From: Capsicum annuum
Taxonomy: Eukaryota; Streptophyta; Magnoliopsida; Solanales; Solanaceae
Assembly: GCF_002878395.1 (NCBI RefSeq)
Contig: NC_061116.1
Location: 122,781,680-122,845,679, forward strand
DNA length: 64,000 nt
Direction: 5' to 3'
Part shown: piece by piece, positions 49,001 to 59,049 of the stretch
How the letters are laid out: the number at the start of each line of letters is the position of its first letter
How positions within the stretch are numbered: the first letter of the stretch is position 1
Made by a program: the position numbers and the translations under genes
The notes under the pieces: generated by a model
What the model was told of the DNA's origin: nothing
The model's database searches: none
What the model saw: only the letters and a program-made list of their open reading frames with translations

Positions 49001-49290
49001 TTCTCAAACAGCTAAAGAAAGTATACAAAATAGCTCTTCTTAAAAAGTTCATCTATGTTTTTGTTCTTCATAATACTCCTAAGTTCATCAAAAGTTTCCC
49101 CCAACTGACATTTAAGTACAAGATCACCAAATACTGCGTTAGGTCTATTAATCGGCATTACAACATGAAACTTGTCAATACTAATGATTTTGACAGAATC
49201 ATGTTGGGATTTCGATATTATTTCATGCCCCATTGGTGAGAAGGGGTTATCACTTTCCTCAGTTTCATTTTTCCCTGACTGAGATTGTTA
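46029..49290 (-). pseudogene. Ulp1-type protease with DUF1985 domain, copy B (different subfamily, broken)
   Basis: Minus strand. DUF1985 is at 49233-48880 (VFGDLVLKCQLGETFDELRSIM). Middle exons include 47787-47506 (LIKKELTGATSIRRAVRQ) and 47357-46935 (DAVEELKSRRCVIPSNEVRD, KVDIFAVLGKEKKKELQEIM). The C-terminal exon runs 46769-46029 with one internal stop (near 46530). It reads YEILCLIRGRQFADPNAYDA, then KHFLIVEI (His), IKFYDCN (Asp), SGAACGLF (Cys in place of the usual DCG), and ends KWLELVYKE. It shares layout but little sequence with copy A, so it is a separate lineage and not a recent duplicate. Introns and spacers hold CAACAGAT-type repeats (46855-46910, 47870-48140). Confidence 0.82.
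47380..47460. repeat. GAGGGAC-type short repeat in Ulp1 copy B
   Basis: Three or four imperfect ~22-bp units with GGGTGAGAGGGAC on the plus strand. They lie at the junction of two coding pieces on the minus strand and probably mark a repeat-expanded linker. Confidence 0.5.
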
Positions 49291-49559
49291 CAGAAGTTTC
49301 TCCGAATCTATCTTACTCTAGTCTTTTTTATTTGGTGATCAGAAGTTGATCCACTTTCAGTTTTTTTCTTTTGAGAGATATCTTTTAACTACAAAAAATA
49401 GAAAAATAAAAAATACATTGCATTTGATGTCTGCATAATTTTTTAAAAAAAGGTAAGATAAAAATCCAATAAATTATTTTACGCCACATTACAAAAAAAT
49501 AGTCCAACGGATAACCCATCAGTTGGAACAAATGGGGAATCTATTTGAAGAACTATTTA

Positions 49560-50107
49560 ATATCTCCCAACAGATCTTCTACCCATTGCAATAGATGGAC
49601 CACCACCACTACAACCAATTCTACCACAAATGACACCAAGACCACCACCAATGCCACTAAGACCACCACCAATGCCACCAATGCCAACACCAAGACCACC
49701 GACACCACCACCTAAAACATAAATATCAACACCACCAACAACAGCCACTAACAACACCTTAAATACCATCCAAAAATACCATGACAGTTAACAAAACACT
49801 GAGATAAAAACTAGGATTTTCTCGGATGCTTCCTACTTTTTAGCATCAAAATACAAAATTGCTCAGCCGTTCTCGAAAATAATACAACTAAATGTCTTAT
49901 TTTTCATCATTAACTAAAAATCCCTAATATTTATAATAAAGAACAAATGTAGAAATATTCTCAAACTCTGTTACCTATGAAGACAGAGAAAATGATGGAT
50001 ACAAGCGAGAATGAAGTCGAAAATAACACCTATGTGACCAAAAATGAGAAGAAAATCAATCTATTTTGAAGGGTTGAGCAATATGTTGAGTAGTTGTTGT
50101 CTGTATT

Positions 50108-50142
<35 letters not shown>

Positions 50143-50150
50143 CAAGAACT
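49560..50150 (-). promoter_or_regulatory. Leader region of Ulp1 copy B with (GA)n at 50110-50140
   Basis: The minus strand here is a CT-rich leader (CTCTCT run from 50140 to 50110) followed by an intron-like stretch, the same plan as copy A. The tract 49603-49745 is a CCACCA-type simple repeat; the Gly-rich frame on its minus strand is an artefact of that repeat. Confidence 0.45.
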
Positions 50151-50296
50151 TGAGATTTGAAATGTGGCAAAGTTTTACCCATAAATGGATGATTTGTATG
50201 GGTTGATTCGCAATTTTGAAAAAGAATGACAAGTTTTGAAATTGTTAATTTGGTCCGAATTGATCTTAATTAATTTTTAAAATTTCAGAAGATATA

Positions 50297-51003
50297 GTTT
50301 TTAAAATATTAAGTTAATTAGAACTTATTTAAACTTAGAGTCATCGATCGATGACTCGAATTGGTATAAACGCAATACCAACACCATGCAAATGCAATGA
50401 CTCAATTAAAGTTGTCGTTGACCCTATGAGCTCATTCATTCATCCCTAATTTCACCTAAATAAATTTAGGTACTATTAATCTTAACATTCAGTTAATGAG
50501 AACTCATTTTAACTTTGAGTGGCCGATCGACAACTCAGGTCAGGATGAACGCAATACTAACACCATGCAAATGCAACAACTCAATTGAAGTTGTTGTTGA
50601 GCCTGTAAGCTCATTCATTCATCCCTAGTTCTACATAAATCAATTTAGGTACTATTAATCTTAACATTAAGTTAATGAGAACTCATTTAAACTCAGAGTG
50701 ATCGATCGATGACTCAGGTCGCGATGAACGTAATACCAACACCATGCAAATGCAACGACTCAATTGAAGTTGTTGTTGACCCTGTGAGCTCATTTATTCA
50801 TCCCTAGTTCCACCTAAATCAATTTAGGTACTATTAATCTTAACATTAAGTTAATGAGAACTCATTTCAACTTAGAGTGATCAATCGATGACTCGGGTCT
50901 GGATGAACGCAATACCAACACCATGCAAATGCAACGAATCAATTGAAGTTTTTGTTGATCCTATGACCTCATTCATTCATCCCTAGTTCCACCTAAATTA
51001 ATT
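50297..51003. repeat. 179-bp tandem array, four units
   Basis: The marker ACCATGCAAATGCAA starts at 50393, 50572, 50751 and 50930, exactly 179 bp apart each time. Units also hold GATCGATGACTC (partly self-complementary), CTCATTCATTCATCCCTA and AGGTACTATTAATCTTAACATT. Units are very similar. No coding potential is seen. Confidence 0.92.
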
Positions 51004-51009
51004 ATAATG

Positions 51010-51310
51010 AAATCTGTTGTAACAAACGACTTAGCTATTGGATATTTTCAAACAGATAATCATATCTGTTGCAACATATGACATATCTGATTTAATTATC
51101 AAATAGACATTTGTATCTATTATGGCAGATGACTGAGATATTGGAAATTTTCAAATAGATATTGATATCTATTGTAACAAATGACATATCTGATTTTATT
51201 ATCAAATGGACATTTGCATCTATTGTCATAGATGACTGAGCTGTTGGGATTTTTCAAACTGATATTTATATCTGTTGCAATAGACAACATATCTGTTTGA
51301 AAATCTTTTT
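51010..51310. repeat. CAACAGAT-type repeats right of the 179-bp array
   Basis: Three copies of a ~105-bp unit built from CTGTTGCAACA(T/G)ATGACATATCTG and AAATAGATATT words. Dense and partly palindromic. Confidence 0.7.
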
Positions 51311-51479
51311 TCTCTTTTAATTTTAAAGCAAGCTTCTGTCCGAGTAGATAAAGTAGTACTACTAAAGGCGGTAAAACATATTTCTTGGATAACTCAAAAA
51401 TCTCATTGAGTAGTCTTGTCTTGGCTTTTTAATGTCACCCATTTTCTTTCTTGTGCCCCTCAAATTATTAATAAATATT

Positions 51480-51720
51480 AATTAATAAATATTGAAACCC
51501 CTAATACTTCCTCCATTTCATATTAGTTGGCCCCTATTGACTTGGCACACCCATTAAGAAAATATTAATTAGGGGTTTATTTTACCAAATTAGCCTTATT
51601 AATTATGCTTTGAAAAATATAAATTTGAATAAATACACTTTGTTTAGTTATTTAATATTAAGGGTAGTCCATCTAGAAATTAGAATTATCTCATCTCTCC
51701 TTCAGCCCTAATTTTATTTT
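51480..51720. other. AT-rich spacer, possible decayed Stowaway end
   Basis: TACTTCCTCCATTTCATATTAG near 51508 looks like one end of a Stowaway MITE. The matching other end is not visible. Otherwise nothing is recognised. Confidence 0.35.
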
Positions 51721-54000
51721 ATTCGTCTCTTATCTTTTTATTTCTCTCCTCTTTAGGGTTATCACAACCTTTTTCTCTCCTCTTTCTCATAAAGATCCTT
51801 TCGGATCTAAGCCAATCTATATCTTAGATTCCTCGGATGAAATTATTATTTTGTTCCCCTTTTGACATTAAGGTATGGTTCACTATTGCTTTTTTATTCT
51901 CATCTTCTTCTTTGCAAGTTATTTACATCTATTTTTTATTTAATTATCATTTACCCATATCATATTTATTTAAAAAATTTGAAGGAACTTTTAATTGTTG
52001 AATAAATGAACCAAGAATTTTTATTATAATATGCGAAAAAAGTCATCTATTGGGAGAAGTTTAAAAACCTTGTTGGCGGTATCATTTTTTTGTATGTATT
52101 TTGTTTGTTTCTTTGTTATTGATGCTATTATTGATGTTGTTGGTGGGGTTGGCGTTTTTAGAACTTGTTGTTTTATGTTGTTGATGGTGTTGGAACATAG
52201 GATGTTGTTTCTTTGTTGTTGATGATGTTGTTGGAACAAATATTATTGTTTTCTTTGTAATTGATATTTTTTATTTATTGTTTCTTTGTAGTTTATGTTG
52301 TTGTTGATGTTGCAACAGATGGAGCAACTGTTGGAACAAATCAAACCACAGCAAGGTTGGTTTGATGTATTCCAACAGACTTCACATCTATTGCAACAAC
52401 CTCCATATTTGTTGCAACAGACTCCATATATGTTGTATCAGACTCCACATCTGATGCAACAGACTCCTCATCCGATGTAATAGACTCCTTATCAGATGCA
52501 ATAGAACCTACATCTATTGCAACAGATAGATAATGTTCTTTCTATGACATTAATTTTTTCCCTCTTCTTTGTAGATATAAGAAATTGAAAATTGATCAAC
52601 TTTTGCCCGACCATCATAAGAGGCTACAGTAAAGTGGGGTTCGGAGAAATAAACTGCATACAAATTGAACCACTTCATATGTAGGAGGTATGTATTACTG
52701 ATAATGTTATCGTGGAAACACACATAGAGTATATTGATTTTGTGAATGTTGTTTTTATCGATTAGTCATAGATCATTCAAACAAGATATCTGCAATTTAA
52801 CTGTTAAGTTTGGTAGGTCCAAACTGAAAAAGTTGAGGGACCATGAATATGGTCCTGATACCCTGTTAATATTTAATGTCGGTTATTGCTCATGTTTATT
52901 TGTCAAGCATTGTGAAGGGATCTAGTTTTGGTGTTATTGTAAAGAGATTTATTCGAGATTGGACTAACTTTTAGGGTTCATTGGACTCTGAGAAGGCCTT
53001 TGAAGCCTAGCACTACATCTAACAAGAACGAAAAAAAAGCAATATAGTTATTACCCTAGCCCAAATTTATATGGTTGGGTTGCTCAGGGTGATGATTATA
53101 TGTAGGTGCGGCAGGAGAATACCTTCGAGGGAAAATGGGTGGTTAATGAAAGAATGTAAGAGCTAATTGAAGAAGAGACATAGGGTAGAAAGTCACTTCT
53201 AGCGAATCTAGCTGATGAAATTATCTTAAAACATGAGAAATTTGTATCAAGTGCAAATATAAAAGTGTATTCGATAATGTAAATTCATTTGTTGTCTCTC
53301 TAAGAGAAAAATAGTGCAGATGGTCACTTTGCTAGGGAGCTGTAACTAGGTAGCATGGTCGGGATTATCACCTAAATAGAAAATAGCAGAAGACTAAGAA
53401 AACAACCTTAAGGGAATCGAATGTTGAAATGATGTACAGTAAATCTAGAAAACTTGCGCCAACATCAACTTCAGTTAACATAAAGAATTTAAGCAAAGGC
53501 GGCAATTTCTGAATTTTAAATTACATCCTATGCCTTCTTATTTGTGGTTCCAATTAGGTCCACTACTGTTGACCTGATCAGAACCACAAATGTGATTGAA
53601 AGGCAAATTGAGTATCATCAATTCCATAGCAATATGGTTATAATTGATTGTGTTTTATAGCCATATCATGCTTTCAACATTTCTTGGAGAGGATTAAAGG
53701 CTTGCTCTAGTTTGTGAATTTTAATAATTTTCAAGCTTGCCTCCAGCTTCCTGATTCTGTATTCAAGCTTGTTGTTGCCGTCTTTGAAGTTGGTCAAGAG
53801 TTCTTAATCTCTTGTGAGCTCGATCAGGAACACCACCTTCAAAGTTGTGGCATTGAAGAAGGCCTACAGAACTCTTTCTTCAAAAGCCTTAAACGATATA
53901 TGGAGGGTCGCTGTGTTTGTTTTAGGTCAAAATATGTTCATGCACATTGAAGATGTGGTCCCAATAGTTTAACAACACACTTTTATCGAGTGTTGCTCAA
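51700..54000 (+). pseudogene. Unidentified gene remnant, left arm of the 4-kb inverted duplication
   Basis: Layout resembles Ulp1 copy A: a CT-rich leader (51690-51875), a donor-like AAG|GTATGG near 51872, a long intron with CAACAGAT-type repeats (52290-52530), then exon-like blocks from about 52577. Readable pieces are a short KLKIDQLLPDHHKRLQ stretch and the 78-residue frame 53714-53950 (NFQACLQLPDSVFKL). Stops are frequent, and I cannot assign a family. The same blocks recur inverted at 54620-56600, which helps fix the gene direction as left to right here. Confidence 0.35.
52290..52530. repeat. 21-bp phased CAACAGAC-type repeat
   Basis: Words of the form CAGACTCCACATCTGATG repeat about every 21 bp. 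Because 21 is a multiple of three, the plus strand reads as an open HLLQQTP-type heptapeptide repeat. This looks like a by-product of the repeat length. Confidence 0.7.
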
Positions 54001-56600
54001 TGCATCTTGCTCAACTAATTTGATAAATTAATAAGTAAGGAGTTATGTAATGTTTGATCTAAATCGACTCTACCAAGCCTATCAAACGTTACGTAACTTC
54101 AGGCTCATTACCCTATCAAAAAACTTTTCTAGAGTTAGTGGACAAATCAAACGAGTTCAATCTCTCAGCCTTTCTGTTGATCACTCTTCTCCAATATAGA
54201 TGACAATATATACATTATGCAAAAGACTACATTGTTGCTAGAAATGTTTGCCAGGGCGCAAGTCTTCATAAGGCATTAATAGTAAAATCTCAATATCAAG
54301 TGATATTGAGAGATTACTAGTCATGCCTTCTCAAGACTTTTGTTATGACAAGAATTTCTGCTGATGACAAGATATCTGTCATGCAAAAGTCTACACCGTT
54401 AGTAGAAATTCTTGCCAGAGAGAAAGTCTTTAGAAGACATTATTAGTAATCCCTCAACATCAAGAAAGTCTTGTATGAAAGTCTTCAGAAGACATTCAAA
54501 AATAAGAAAGTTTTTAGCAATGACTACACATAATTACTATCAACAACCTCACCAGATTCGCTCCTAGTTTTAAAGAAAAGGCAAAAATATTTTTATTTGC
54601 ATTCGAACTAGGAATGCAAATAAAAATATTTTTGCCTTTTCTTTTGAACTAGCAGTGTATCTGGTGAGGTTATTGATGCCATAATTATGTGTATTCATTG
54701 CTGAGAACTTTCTTATTTTTGAATTTCATCTGAAGACTTTCGTACAAGACTTTCTTGATGTTGAGTGATTACTAATAATGCCTTCTAAAGACTTTCACTC
54801 TGTTAAGAATCTTTGCTAATGGTGTAGACTTTTGCATGGCAGATATCTTATTATCAGCAGAAATTCTTGCCGTAGAAATGTCTTGAGAAGGCATGACTAG
54901 GAATCTCTCAATATCACTTGATATTAAGAGATTACTATTGATGCCTTCTGAAGACTTGCGCCCAGGCAAGCATTTCTGGCGATAGTGTAGACTTTTCCAT
55001 AACAAATAGCTTGTCAACTATATTGGAGAAGAGTGATAAAAAAAAGGGCTGAGACATTGAGCTCGTTTGATTTGTACACTAACTCGGTCAATTTTTTTTA
55101 ATAGGGTAATGAGCCTGGAGTTACGTAACATTTGATAGGCTTGGTAGAGTCAGTTTACATCACACGCTACGTAACTCCTTGATTATTAATTTATCAAATT
55201 GGTTGAGCAAGCTACATTGAGCAACGTTCGATAAAAGTATGTTGTTCAACTATTGGGACCACATCTTCAGTGTGTATCGACAAATTTTGACCTAAAACAA
55301 ATACAACAACCCTCCATTTATCCTTTAAGGCTTCTGAAGAAAGTATTTTGAAGGCCTTATTCAATACCACAACTTTGAAGGTAGTGTTCCTAATCGAGCT
55401 CATAAGAGATCAGTAAATCTATACCAACTTCGAACACGGCAACGACTAGATTGAATACAGAATCAGCAAGCTGGAGGCAAGCTTGAAAATTATCAAAATT
55501 CATAAACTAGAGCAAGCCTCTGATCTTCTCCAAGAAATGTTGAAAGCATGCTAAGGCAATAAAACACAATCAATTAATCCATATTTCTAAGGAAGTAATG
55601 ATACTCAATTTGCCTTTCAATCACGTTTGTGGTTTCGGTCAGGTCAACAGCAGTGGACCTAATCGGAACCACAACAAGAAGTCATAAGATGCAATTTAAA
55701 ATTTAGAAATTGTCACCTCCTCTTAGATTCCTTACTTTAACTGCGGTTGTTGTTGGAGTAAGTTTTCTAGACTTACTGTACATCATTTCAACCCACAATA
55801 CCCTTAAGGATGCTTTCTTCGTCTTCTGCTATTTTTTATCTAGGTGATAATCTTGACCACGCTACCTAGTCGCAGATCCCTAGAAAAATGTCCATCTGCA
55901 TTATTTTCTTTCAGAGAGACAACAAATGAATTTACATTACCGAATACACTTTCATATTTGCACTTGATTCAAATTTCTCATGTTTTAAGATAATTCCATC
56001 GGCTAGATTCGTTAGAAGTTACTTTCTACCTTATGTCTTTTCTTTAATTAGCTCTCAGATAATATAGTTTTTCATTAACTCCCTTTTCCCCCGCAGGCAT
56101 TCTCCTTCGGCTCCTTTTGGCATATAATCATCTTCTCGATCAACCCTTCTATATAAATTTGGGACAGAAGAATTTCTATTGGTTTTTCATTCTTGTTTGA
56201 TGCAGTGCAAGGCTTAAAAGGTGATCTTATAGTCCAATACACACTTAAAATTAAGTCCAATCTCTATTGGTTCTCTACAATGACACCAAATATTGATCCT
56301 TTCTCAGTACTTGAAACGCATAAACACGAGAAACAACCATCAGTAATTCGTAACAGGGTATCTGCACCATCTTCATGAGGCCCTCAGTCTTATCAATTTG
56401 AACCTATCAAAATTAAATGTACAATGCAGTATCTTGTTTGAATGATCAATGCCTAATCGATTAAAAATTGCATTCACTAAAACATTGTACTTTGTGTGTG
56501 TTATCCTGGTGACCTTATCAGTAATACTACTTAACTCACACACATATGATAGTGGATCCATCTATATGCACCTTATTCTTACTAGCCCATTTATGGCTTA
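52590..56600. repeat. 4-kb inverted duplication centred at 54609
   Basis: Left arm about 52590-54605 and right arm about 54613-56600 are reverse complements around a 7-base loop (GAACTAG at 54606-54612). The inner 33 bases on each side (to 54573 and 54645) are almost perfect. Farther out, anchors such as GCAAGCTGGAGGCAAGCTTG, GATCATTCAAACAAGATA and the ATACCCTGTTA block still match with substitutions and indels. Both arms are bordered by CAACAGAT-type repeats (52290-52530 and 56620-56760). Confidence 0.9.
54620..56600 (-). pseudogene. Unidentified gene remnant, right arm copy
   Basis: Inverted partner of the left-arm remnant, reading right to left. It starts near 56561 with MDPLSYVCELSS, then VLVNAIFNRLGID and FNFDRFKLIRLR. 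This spacing is loosely like the N-terminal beta-rich region of some plant Mutator-like transposases, a weak inference. Later pieces lie at 56260-56075 (PIEILLSQIYIEGLIEKM) and 55403-55212 (FKVVVLNKAFKILSSEALKDKW). There is no DDE core or SWIM finger that I can see. It carries many stops. Confidence 0.35.
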
Positions 56601-56924
56601 AATTAAATAAACAGATGACTAGCAAGTTGCAACAGACACCACATCTATTGAAGAAGCAAACTGATATATCCATCTGCTGTAACAAATTATCAATATGTTG
56701 TAAGTTATTTGAAAAAGGGAATATATTTTTGCAACAGATTACCCATCTGTTAGATTTATTTTAAAGTAATTTTCTTTTTTTTAAATACAATAAAAAGATA
56801 AAATGTTGTATTTAGATCCATTTTTTATTAATTTACATATTCAAAAAGTCACAAATTTTATTTAATGAAGGGATATGAACAGTCATGGCTTTTTATTTGA
56901 CTAACCCCTTCCAATTCAATCATT

Positions 56925-56932
56925 TATAAATA
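56925..56932 (+). promoter_or_regulatory. TATA box of small coiled-coil gene 1
   Basis: TATAAATA, followed by CTCCTTACTTGTACATTCTACTA and the ATG at 56972. The same arrangement occurs at 58507-58514. Confidence 0.65.
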
Positions 56933-56971
56933 GGTCTCTCCTTACTTGTACATTCTACTATACTTAAAAAT

Positions 56972-57195
56972 ATGGTTGACCAGATTCGTACAAGAAGATT
57001 CATACTGAGTCCTTGCAGAAACTTCAAAGGCAGTTTGATGAACTCCAGAGAGATTTGACCAACTTCAGAGCAAGGCTAAGGAGGGCCCTGCTGCTGCCGG
57101 ATGAAAGTTATTCGGTTGACAATACTAGTAGTAATAATATAATAATAATAGTAATGATAATAATAATAATAGTAGTAATAATAATTAGGTTATGT
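56972..57195 (+). pseudogene. Small coiled-coil protein gene 1 (frameshifted)
   Basis: After the ATG (MVDQIRT) a frameshift leads into ESLQKLQRQFDELQRDLTNF, then RARLRRALLLPDESYSVD and an Asn/Ile tail made by an AATAAT microsatellite (57131-57188). The heptad pattern of Leu predicts a short coiled coil. The segment RRALLLP and the triplet-repeat tail are shared with gene 2 at 58740. The family is not known to me. With an intact frame it would be about 70 residues. Confidence 0.5.
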
Positions 57196-57596
57196 TTTTT
57201 TTCTTTTAGCGTATGTATGTATTTTCCTCCTTTTGTATATCGGATCTACCCAAGGAATTTAAAAATCTACGTTTGGTGGTCGACTTTGAATTTTTAATTC
57301 TTATTTAGTATTTAATTATCATTCTTGATTATTCCTTATTCTCAACATGTCGACAGAGGTTAATCTGATGCAACAGATCGATCATATGTTGCAACAGGCG
57401 GTTATTAATGAAAAAAGATTATTGTTATTAAGAGGCTGAAAATACATGACTTTTCGATTATTTAATATGAAAAATGGTTCGTAAATAAATAATAAGAAAA
57501 TAAATTATAAACACAATTTATAACCGTAACAGAATGGTTATTTAATTTTAATAACTGATCGTGACTCTTTGACATATTTGTTTTTAAATCTATTTT

Positions 57597-58020
57597 TTTT
57601 AATTTATATAATAAAAGTCACCAAATTTGGATTAAAGATATGTTGATTATTAAAAATGATATCTTATATATGGAACAAATATATTATCTAATGCAACAGG
57701 TTGTAGATTTATTGCAACAAATGGTATATCTGTTACAACTCAAAAAAATGATTACTGAAAAGAACTTATCAAGTCACAACTTTCCACAGTAATAAAAAAG
57801 CCACCAGTATTAATAAATGAAGGTGAACAGCCGCGCCTTTTTATTTTTGAATCTGTTTTTTTAATTATATAATAATAAAAAAGTCACCAAATTTGGATTA
57901 AAGATAAAGATATGATTATTATTAAAAAGATATATGTTGCAACAGATATATTATCTATTGTAACAAATCGTAGATTTGTTGCAAAAATGGTATATATGTT
58001 GTCACAGATGGGTTATCTGA

Positions 58021-58055
<35 letters not shown>

Positions 58056-58475
58056 CTGTTGCCAAAACTCAAAAAAAGGATCACTGAAAAGAACTTATCG
58101 AGTCACAACTTTCCACAGTAATTAAAAAGTCACCAGTATTAATAAATGGAGGTGAACAGTCGCGCCTTTTTATTTTTGAATCTATTTTTTAATTAATATA
58201 ATAAAAAAGTCACCAAATTTGGATTAAAGATAAAGATATGATGATTATTAAAAAGATATATGCTGCAACAGATATATTATCTATTGAACAGATCATAGAT
58301 TTGTTGCAATAAATTTTATATCTGTTGTCACAGATGGGTTATCTGATGCAACAGATATATAATCTTTTGCCACAACTCAAAAAAATGATTACTGCAAAGA
58401 ATTTAATCAAGTCACAACTTTTCACAATAATTAAAAAGTCACCAGTATTAATAAATGGAGGTGAATAGTCGCGCC
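57597..58475. repeat. About 310-bp tandem array of promoter-like DNA
   Basis: Three units share GTCACCAAATTTGGATTAAA (57617, 57893, 58209), CAACAGATATATTATCT, CACAACTTTCCACAGTAAT and CACCAGTATTAATAAATG (about 57802, 58131, 58440), ending in CGCGCCTTTTT. Unit spacing is 276-329 bp. The last unit leads into the TATA region of small coiled-coil gene 2. A related single copy precedes gene 1. An (AT)n run at 58026-58053 sits in the second unit. Confidence 0.8.
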
Positions 58476-58506
58476 TTTTTGCCTAACTCATTCAAATTCA
58501 ATCCTC

Positions 58507-58514
58507 TATAAATA
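58507..58514 (+). promoter_or_regulatory. TATA box of small coiled-coil gene 2
   Basis: TATAAATA in CCTCTATAAATAGATCCC, followed by CTCCTTACTCGTTCATTCTACTA, near-identical to the gene 1 promoter. A CTGGTAAG-type donor near 58630 suggests a leader intron before the ATG at 58740. Confidence 0.65.
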
Positions 58515-58739
58515 GATCCCTCCTTACTCGTTCATTCTACTACACATATCTATCTATTTCTTTCTCTTATCTTTTATATTACTCCTTCAACTACTTTCTC
58601 TTCAAGAACTTGATTATTTTTTCCTGTCTCTGGTAAGTTTTTTTCTTGCTTTTTTGTGTAAATATACGTTGTATTACTTTTAGATTCTTTTCTTTACTTT
58701 TGTTTTTGCATTTTTTGTCAATTTATGCGTGTTCTATAT

Positions 58740-58949
58740 ATGAGCGATCCAGTGTGGGATGTCGCTATTTTACGAGATGACATACGCGAATTGTAGAGGT
58801 AGGTACATGATTTACAGTGGGAGTTGGCCGCTGTCAGAGTAAGGATGTTGTGGGAGATCCACAGGATAAGAAGGGCGCTGCTGCTGCCTGTTGAAGATGC
58901 GGCTGGCGATAATAATAATAATGATGAAGAATCTATTAATAATAATTAG
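58740..58949 (+). pseudogene. Small coiled-coil protein gene 2 (two nonsense codons)
   Basis: One frame of 70 codons from ATG 58740 to TAG 58949, with only two internal stops. Both are TAG in EL-stop-R-stop-VHDLQ and fit CAG-to-TAG changes when compared with LQRQ in gene 1. It reads MSDPVWDVAILRDDIRE, then WELAAVRVRMLWEIHRIRR, then ALLLPVEDAAGDNNNN and an acidic/Asn tail. Predicted alpha-helical and amphipathic; no known domain is recognised. It lies after the tandem promoter-like array. Confidence 0.5.
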
Positions 58950-59049
58950 ATTATTTTGTTTCTTCTCTCTTTCTAAGCCTGTATATGTATTTTTATTTAT
59001 TTTAGTTTAATAAAAAAAATAGGTTTGATCAACTTTGACCATTTTAATT

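Noticed and set aside
41774..49290. Inverted duplication of one Ulp1 gene
   Set aside because: The convergent genes share domain order but not sequence; they are different subfamilies, unlike the true inverted repeats at 37-40 kb and 52-56 kb.
49557..49769. Gly-rich frame on the minus strand
   Set aside because: It is produced by the CCACCA-type simple repeat at 49603-49745.
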